Of a stretch of DNA of 11,248 nucleotides, positions 7,358 through 11,248 are shown one piece after another; position 1 is the first letter of the stretch; each line of letters begins with the position of its first letter. The translations under genes and the position numbers were made by a program. Under the pieces are notes generated by a model, which worked only from the letters and a program-made list of their open reading frames with translations, had not been told where the DNA came from and made no database searches. The stretch spans positions 1 through 11,248 of the forward strand of contig JAOZTV010000078.1 of the NCBI GenBank assembly GCA_029939015.1, read 5' to 3'. Origin of the DNA: Candidatus Aminicenantota bacterium (lineage in GTDB: Bacteria; Acidobacteriota; Aminicenantia; UBA2199).

Positions 7358-7386
7358 TTATTACTCCTAATCTGGCACAGCCAGAA
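7358..7386 (-). promoter_or_regulatory. Leader hairpin next to the ribosome site of the AOR gene
   Basis: On the minus strand TCTGGC and GCCAGA (7380-7385 and 7371-7376) form a perfect 6-bp stem with a TGT loop. Two bases later comes AGGAGT (7363-7368), then five bases and the ATG. Compared with the copy before the pseudo-ADH gene it differs by one loop base and one inserted T. From the predicted promoter, the hairpin would sit at the extreme 5' end of the mRNA. Confidence 0.6.
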
Positions 7387-7393
7387 AGATAAA

Positions 7394-7422
7394 ATTGTAG
7401 CATATAAAAAATATATTTATGG
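7394..7422 (-). promoter_or_regulatory. Probable extended -10 promoter of the AOR gene
   Basis: The minus strand reads TGCTACAAT (7394-7402), an extended -10 element with TACAAT at 7394-7399. Seventeen bases upstream lies a poor -35 match, CCATAA (7417-7422), overlapping the mtaB stop codon. Transcription would begin near 7387, just before the leader hairpin. This would separate AOR from the purine/tRNA operon. Confidence 0.45.
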
Positions 7423-8667
7423 ACTTACAATTACACCTTCACAGATATTTTCATTGATAAAACTTTTAATCTGTACAAATGTTTTTTTCTTTTTTAATCC
7501 CTTACTTGGTGGAATTCTTACCGTTAAATAATTTGATGTGACCACAAGTGAAAAATCTTTTGATTCTTCAATTATAATTCCTGCAACAACTTTGTCAATA
7601 TATGTTTCTCTATATTCAAATTTAATGTTTTTATTAATTTCCTTTAATTCCCCTGCTCTTCTTCTTGCAATTTGTGAAGGAACCTGCTCTTCCATAATTG
7701 CAGCCTTTGTTCCTTCCCTCGGAGAATATGGAAAGACATGAAGATAGTTTAATTTACTCTCTTCAATAAAACTTACAGTTTCAGAGAATTCTTTCTCTGT
7801 CTCTCCGGGAAAACCTACTATAAAATCACTTCCATAATTTGCATCTGGAAAAAATTTTTTAAACTCTTCCATTATTTTCAAATAATTTTTTGCCTTTGAA
7901 TTTCGCTTCATTCTATTTAAAACCGAATTACTTCCACTTTGAAAAGAAAAATGAAAACTCAAAGCCAATTTATCAATTTTACTTAAACTCTTTACAAATT
8001 GAAAGTCAAGATATCTTGGGTCTAATGAACTTAATCTTATCAAATCAATTCCTTTAATATTTTGTAATGTTTTAAGTACATCAATAATATTTAACCTTGG
8101 AAAAATGTCATATCCATAAGAAGACAAATTTATTCCTGTCAGAATTAGCTCTTTATATCCAAGACTTGCAAAATATTCAGCTCTTTTTTTAATCTCAGGT
8201 AATGATATACTTTTAGTTTTACCTCTCAAGGACGGGACAATGCAATATGAACATTTATGATTACATCCATCCTGTATTTTAAGAAACTTTCTTGACCTGA
8301 AAGAAGAATGATAAATAAATGTTTCGTCTGTATAAAAGTCTTCCTTTATCCGTTCAATAAGTGATTTTTTTTCTTCATTATCAACAAAACTATAATTCTT
8401 ATACTTTTGTTCAATATTTTCTCTATTATTTGATATTGAACAACCTGCAATATACCATTTAATATTTGTTTTCTTATAATTTTTTTCAATAAATTTAAAA
8501 ACATCTTTTTCGGCTTTCTGAGTTACACTACAGGTGTTTAAAATTGCAAAGTTTGCCTCTGATTGGTTAGTTGTCAGCTCAAACCCTATATTTTCCAAAT
8601 CAATAACCCAATCCTGTACCTCTGCCTGATTTGTTCTACAACCAAAATAACTGACAAAAAATTTCAT
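7417..8667 (-). CDS. mtaB: tRNA (t6A37) C2-methylthiotransferase, MtaB-like radical SAM enzyme
   Basis: A radical-SAM methylthiotransferase expected to convert t6A37 to ms2t6A37 in ANN-decoding tRNAs. The N-terminal UPF0004 domain carries second-cluster cysteines C10, C46 and C76. The radical SAM domain has C135, C139 and C142 in DGCNHKCSYC, followed by IVPSLRGK and LTGINLSSYG. A C-terminal TRAM-like RNA-binding domain covers about 355-416. The N-terminal motif GCRTNQAE and the IVPSLRGK region fit MtaB better than MiaB or RimO. At 416 residues it is slightly short for the family but looks complete. It begins 6 bp after the purE stop, and no clear Shine-Dalgarno sequence is seen before the ATG at 8667, so translation may rely on coupling to purE. 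It is probably the third gene of the purD operon. Confidence 0.85.
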   Translation of the reverse strand: MKFFVSYFGCRTNQAEVQDWVIDLENIGFELTTNQSEANFAILNTCSVTQKAEKDVFKFIEKNYKKTNIKWYIAGCSISNNRENIEQKYKNYSFVDNEEKKSLIERIKEDFYTDETFIYHSSFRSRKFLKIQDGCNHKCSYCIVPSLRGKTKSISLPEIKKRAEYFASLGYKELILTGINLSSYGYDIFPRLNIIDVLKTLQNIKGIDLIRLSSLDPRYLDFQFVKSLSKIDKLALSFHFSFQSGSNSVLNRMKRNSKAKNYLKIMEEFKKFFPDANYGSDFIVGFPGETEKEFSETVSFIEESKLNYLHVFPYSPREGTKAAIMEEQVPSQIARRRAGELKEINKNIKFEYRETYIDKVVAGIIIEESKDFSLVVTSNYLTVRIPPSKGLKKKKTFVQIKSFINENICEGVIVSP

Positions 8668-8673
8668 TAATAA

Positions 8674-9171
8674 TTATTGAGATACAAGTTTTTTTAATCT
8701 CTCACTTTTTTCAATAACTTCTTTTTGTTGATCTTTTCTGAATTTAACGAGAAATTCTTTTATTTTATTATCTTTTAATGCTAAAATTTCTAAAGCAAAC
8801 AAAACAGAATTAAATCCACCTGAATTTCCTATACCAAATGTTGCAACAGGAATACCGCCGGGCATTTGTACTATAGAATATAATGAATCTAAACCTGATA
8901 AGGCAGTTTTTATTGGAATACCAAGAACCGGTAAAAGTGTATGAGCTGCAACTACTCCCGGAAGATGTGCTGCTCCACCTGCTGCTGCTATAATAACTTC
9001 AATTCCTGAATTTTCAAACCTTCTGATAATATCAATTGTTCTCTGTGGTGTTCTATGTGCCGAGCTTACTTCAATTTCAAATCCAATTGAATTTTTTTTA
9101 AGAAAATCTACACTCTTTTCAATATACGGATAATCTGAATCGCTACCTAAAATTATTCCTATTTTACTCAT
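8674..9171 (-). CDS. purE: N5-carboxyaminoimidazole ribonucleotide mutase, class I PurE
   Basis: Purine biosynthesis enzyme that moves the carboxyl group of N5-CAIR to give CAIR. At 165 residues it matches the family size. Phosphate and substrate loops are clear: GSDSD (9-13), SAHRTP (37-42) with catalytic His39, GAAHLPG and SIVQMPGGIPVAT. The MPGGIPVAT segment is typical of class I, which normally works with PurK; no purK is in this window. The region GNSGGFNSVL is a variant of the usual G-N-A-G-x-x-N-A pattern. The start ATG at 9171 has a strong GGGAGGAG site and overlaps the purD stop (ATGA), so the two genes are co-transcribed and translationally coupled. The C-terminal 25 residues are charged and helical. 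Confidence 0.95.
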   Translation of the reverse strand: MSKIGIILGSDSDYPYIEKSVDFLKKNSIGFEIEVSSAHRTPQRTIDIIRRFENSGIEVIIAAAGGAAHLPGVVAAHTLLPVLGIPIKTALSGLDSLYSIVQMPGGIPVATFGIGNSGGFNSVLFALEILALKDNKIKEFLVKFRKDQQKEVIEKSERLKKLVSQ

Positions 9172-10427
9172 TTGCTCCTCCCAATATCTTGTCTAAAGTA
9201 TATGTTTTCAAAACTTAAAAATGAGATTGAATCATATATACTACCCATTGCCTCTTTTAAATCTTTTCCTTTGGCACAAATATTTAAAACTCTTCCGCCA
9301 TCTGTATAAACTCCGTCTTCTTTTTGTTTTGTTCCTGCATGAAATATTTCTACTTCTGCTAATTTTGCTCTTTCCAATCCGTTTATTAATTTATCCTTTT
9401 CAAATTTACCCGGATAACCTTTAGATGCAAGAACAACACAGGCTGAAACCCTTGAGTCCCACTCTACACTCACATCAAATAGATTACTATCAGCCGAGCC
9501 TTCCAAAATTGGTATAATATCACTCTTTAATCTTAATAAAATTGCCTGAGTTTCCGGATCACCAAATCTTGCATTAAATTCAAGTACCTTTGGACCGGAT
9601 TCATCAAGTATTAAACCTGCATATAAAACACCTCTAAATTCTCGCCCTACCTGTTTCATACCTTTAATCGTAGGATATATAATCTTTTCCATTATAAAAT
9701 TAAATTTTTCTTTATCAATATGCGGTGAAGGAGAAATAGCACCCATTCCACCAGAATTAGGACCTTCATCATTTTCATATATTTTTTTATAATCCATAGA
9801 CGATACTAGAGGAATTACTCTTTTGCCATCTGAAATAACGATAAAAGACATTTCGGGGCCAGAAATAAATTCTTCAATAACAACCATTTCCCCAGATTTA
9901 CCAAACTTATTTTCAAGCATGGTTTTTTTTATTGCATCCTGTGCTTCATTTAAATTTTCACAAATGAAAACACCCTTACCTGACGCAAGTCCATCTGCCT
10001 TTATAACAAGAGGGAATTTAGCCTTCTTTAAATAATTAATTGCATTAATTGCAGACCTGAAGGTTTCAAAGGCAGCTGTTGGAATATCGTTCTTCTTCAT
10101 AAATTCTTTAGAAAACGCCTTTGAACTTTCAATAATTGAAGCTTTTTGAGTAGGTCCAAATATTTTAAGGTTTTTACTATTAAATGTATCAACAATACCA
10201 AGTGCCAAAGGTAATTCCGGGCCGACTATTGTTAAATCAATGCCCTCTGCTTTTGCAAAATCAGCAATTTCAATAATATTTGATGGGTTTATATCTTTTG
10301 TAATTGCCAGTCCTGAAACACCTGGGTTTCCGGGAATTGCATATATTTTTTTAACTAATTTTGATTGAGATATTTTCCATATTAATGCATTTTCTCTTCC
10401 GCCTGAACCAATTACCAGTACCTTCAT
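9168..10427 (-). CDS. purD: Phosphoribosylamine-glycine ligase (GAR synthetase)
   Basis: ATP-grasp enzyme joining phosphoribosylamine and glycine to give GAR, the second step of purine synthesis. At 419 residues it is the standard length. The N-terminal domain begins VLVIGSGGRENAL (3-15), followed by IVGPELPLALGI (67-78). The ATP-grasp core shows VIKADGLASGKGV (141-153), GPNSGGMGAISPSP (222-235) and the metal-binding EFNARFGDPETQ (283-294). A GARS C-domain follows from about 325. The ATG at 10427 has a GGGGGA ribosome site about five bases upstream. It is the first gene of the purD-purE-mtaB operon. The predicted leader is only about 20 nt, so there is no room for a purine riboswitch; any purine control would have to act at the promoter. 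Confidence 0.96.
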   Translation of the reverse strand: MKVLVIGSGGRENALIWKISQSKLVKKIYAIPGNPGVSGLAITKDINPSNIIEIADFAKAEGIDLTIVGPELPLALGIVDTFNSKNLKIFGPTQKASIIESSKAFSKEFMKKNDIPTAAFETFRSAINAINYLKKAKFPLVIKADGLASGKGVFICENLNEAQDAIKKTMLENKFGKSGEMVVIEEFISGPEMSFIVISDGKRVIPLVSSMDYKKIYENDEGPNSGGMGAISPSPHIDKEKFNFIMEKIIYPTIKGMKQVGREFRGVLYAGLILDESGPKVLEFNARFGDPETQAILLRLKSDIIPILEGSADSNLFDVSVEWDSRVSACVVLASKGYPGKFEKDKLINGLERAKLAEVEIFHAGTKQKEDGVYTDGGRVLNICAKGKDLKEAMGSIYDSISFLSFENIYFRQDIGRSK

Positions 10428-10452
10428 TAAATCCCCCTTTTTTTTATTTTAT

Positions 10453-10481
10453 ATTATACGATAATGATGATATACGGTAAA
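10453..10481 (-). promoter_or_regulatory. Sigma-70-type promoter of purD-purE-mtaB
   Basis: On the minus strand TTTACC (10476-10481) is followed by a 17-bp spacer and a perfect TATAAT (10453-10458). The start of transcription would be near 10446, giving a leader of about 20 nt with the purD ribosome site. No convincing PurR-like palindrome is seen around it. Confidence 0.65.
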
Positions 10482-10502
10482 GAATAAAAATACAAAGAAA
10501 AC

Positions 10503-10531
10503 TTTAATTTTTTTTTTTTTTATTGTATAAT
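10503..10531 (+). promoter_or_regulatory. Promoter of yggS with a T14 run in its spacer
   Basis: A perfect -10 TATAAT lies at 10526-10531. At 17 bp upstream the best -35 is TTTAAT (10503-10508), a poor match. The spacer is largely a run of 14 T at 10508-10521. Transcription would start near 10538. The promoter is back-to-back with that of purD, about 22 bp apart at their -35 ends. Confidence 0.55.
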
Positions 10532-10567
10532 ATGCACGAATGTATATATGGAGAATAGGTGAATAAT

Positions 10568-11245
10568 ATGACAGTTACGGAAAATTATAATAAAATTGCA
10601 TTAAAGGTTGCTTCTGCTTGTGAGAGAATAGGAAAAAAACCAAGTGATATAGAACTTGTTGGTGTTTGTAAAGGACAATCCTCTGATAAATTAAGAGAGG
10701 CTTATGAGTGTGGAATAAAAATTATGGGAGAAAATAAAACTCAGGAAGCCGAAATACATAGACATGATCTTGAAGATCTCGATATCAATTGGCATTTTAT
10801 AGGAAAATTACAAAAAAATAAAATTAATCGAATTTTAAATAGTTTTGATTTCATACAATCCGTTGATGGGGTTAAATCTATTGAACATATTCATAAAAGA
10901 GTTTTAGATATTAGAGACGTATTTATTGAAATAAATATTGGAGAAGAAAAAACTAAATCTGGCTTTACAGAAAATGGCTTACGTAAGGCATTAGAATATA
11001 TAAAAAAGTTAAACCGTGTCAAAATAATCGGAATGATGGCTATACCGCCATCGGTTGATGACCCTGAAGACTCCAGGCAGTATTTTAGACGAATTAGAGC
11101 ATTAAAAGATGAAATTAATGCATTGAATTTAGATAATTTTGATATTCAGCATCTTTCTATGGGAATGAGTTATGATTATGATATAGCTATTGAAGAAGGT
11201 GCAACAATGGTCAGGATAGGCTCAGCTCTTTTTGGAAGAAGATAA
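10568..11245 (+). CDS. yggS: PLP homeostasis protein, YggS/PLPBP family
   Basis: A cytoplasmic PLP-binding protein of the alanine-racemase-like single TIM-barrel family, thought to buffer pyridoxal phosphate and affect amino-acid balance. It has no established enzymatic reaction. Numbered from the ATG at 10568, the PLP Lys is K35 in GVCKGQSS (usually VSKT in the family). GENKTQE, WHFIGKLQKNK, LSMGMSYDYDIAIEEG and the C-terminal phosphate-loop region MVRIGSALFG follow. Two starts are possible: GTG at 10559 with GGAG five bases upstream, or ATG at 10568 with AGGTGA (10557-10562) five bases upstream. The ATG fits the usual family N-terminus and is chosen here; the GTG form would be 228 residues, the ATG form 225. 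The gene is complete, with its stop three bases from the window end. It is divergent from purD. Confidence 0.94.
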   Translation: MTVTENYNKIALKVASACERIGKKPSDIELVGVCKGQSSDKLREAYECGIKIMGENKTQEAEIHRHDLEDLDINWHFIGKLQKNKINRILNSFDFIQSVDGVKSIEHIHKRVLDIRDVFIEINIGEEKTKSGFTENGLRKALEYIKKLNRVKIIGMMAIPPSVDDPEDSRQYFRRIRALKDEINALNLDNFDIQHLSMGMSYDYDIAIEEGATMVRIGSALFGRR

Positions 11246-11248
11246 GAA

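Noticed and set aside
7417..8667. MiaB or RimO assignment
   Set aside because: The N-terminal GCRTNQAE and the IVPSLRGK region fit MtaB better; the MiaB GCQMN and RimO GCPKN signatures are absent.
10428..10452. Purine riboswitch or long regulatory leader before purD
   Set aside because: The predicted start of transcription leaves only about 20 nt before the ATG, too short for an aptamer.

Overview
The window is AT-rich, with many homopolymeric A and T runs. It looks like a piece of a bacterial chromosome from a strict or facultative anaerobe. Three things suggest a low-GC member of the Desulfobacterota (former Deltaproteobacteria): a tungsten-type aldehyde:ferredoxin oxidoreductase (AOR), a large PAS/GAF-like hybrid histidine kinase with a domain style common in that group, and the purD-purE-mtaB order. 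This placement is inferred from gene style only and is of moderate to low certainty. No mobile element, CRISPR array, tRNA or rRNA is visible.

Layout. Everything left of about 10430 is on the minus strand, so it is transcribed right to left. A divergent intergenic region (10428-10567) carries two back-to-back promoters. One drives yggS (PLP homeostasis) to the right. The other drives purD-purE-mtaB to the left: two purine biosynthesis enzymes with a 4-bp gene overlap, then a tRNA t6A37 methylthiotransferase. A 59-bp gap with a likely extended -10 promoter leads into the second block. This block holds AOR (5489-7357), an iron-ADH-like protein that has lost its catalytic residues (4152-5309), a small SCP2-like protein (3607-4152) and an intact iron-dependent alcohol dehydrogenase (2300-3586). 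A hybrid sensor kinase (1-2157), cut by the left edge, follows with its own strong promoter.

The block from AOR to the intact ADH is the most interesting part. AOR interconverts acids and aldehydes with ferredoxin, and the ADH interconverts aldehydes and alcohols with NAD(P)H, so together they could link alcohol, aldehyde and carboxylate. The middle two genes are unusual. One is an ADH paralogue in which all four metal ligands and the nucleotide-binding glycine loop are replaced, apparently a conserved pseudoenzyme. The other resembles sterol-carrier-protein-2 (SCP2) lipid-binding domains, which hints at a hydrophobic substrate. AOR and the pseudo-ADH share a nearly identical leader: a perfect 6-bp hairpin placed one or two bases before the Shine-Dalgarno sequence. 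This suggests common post-transcriptional control, or a shared operator.
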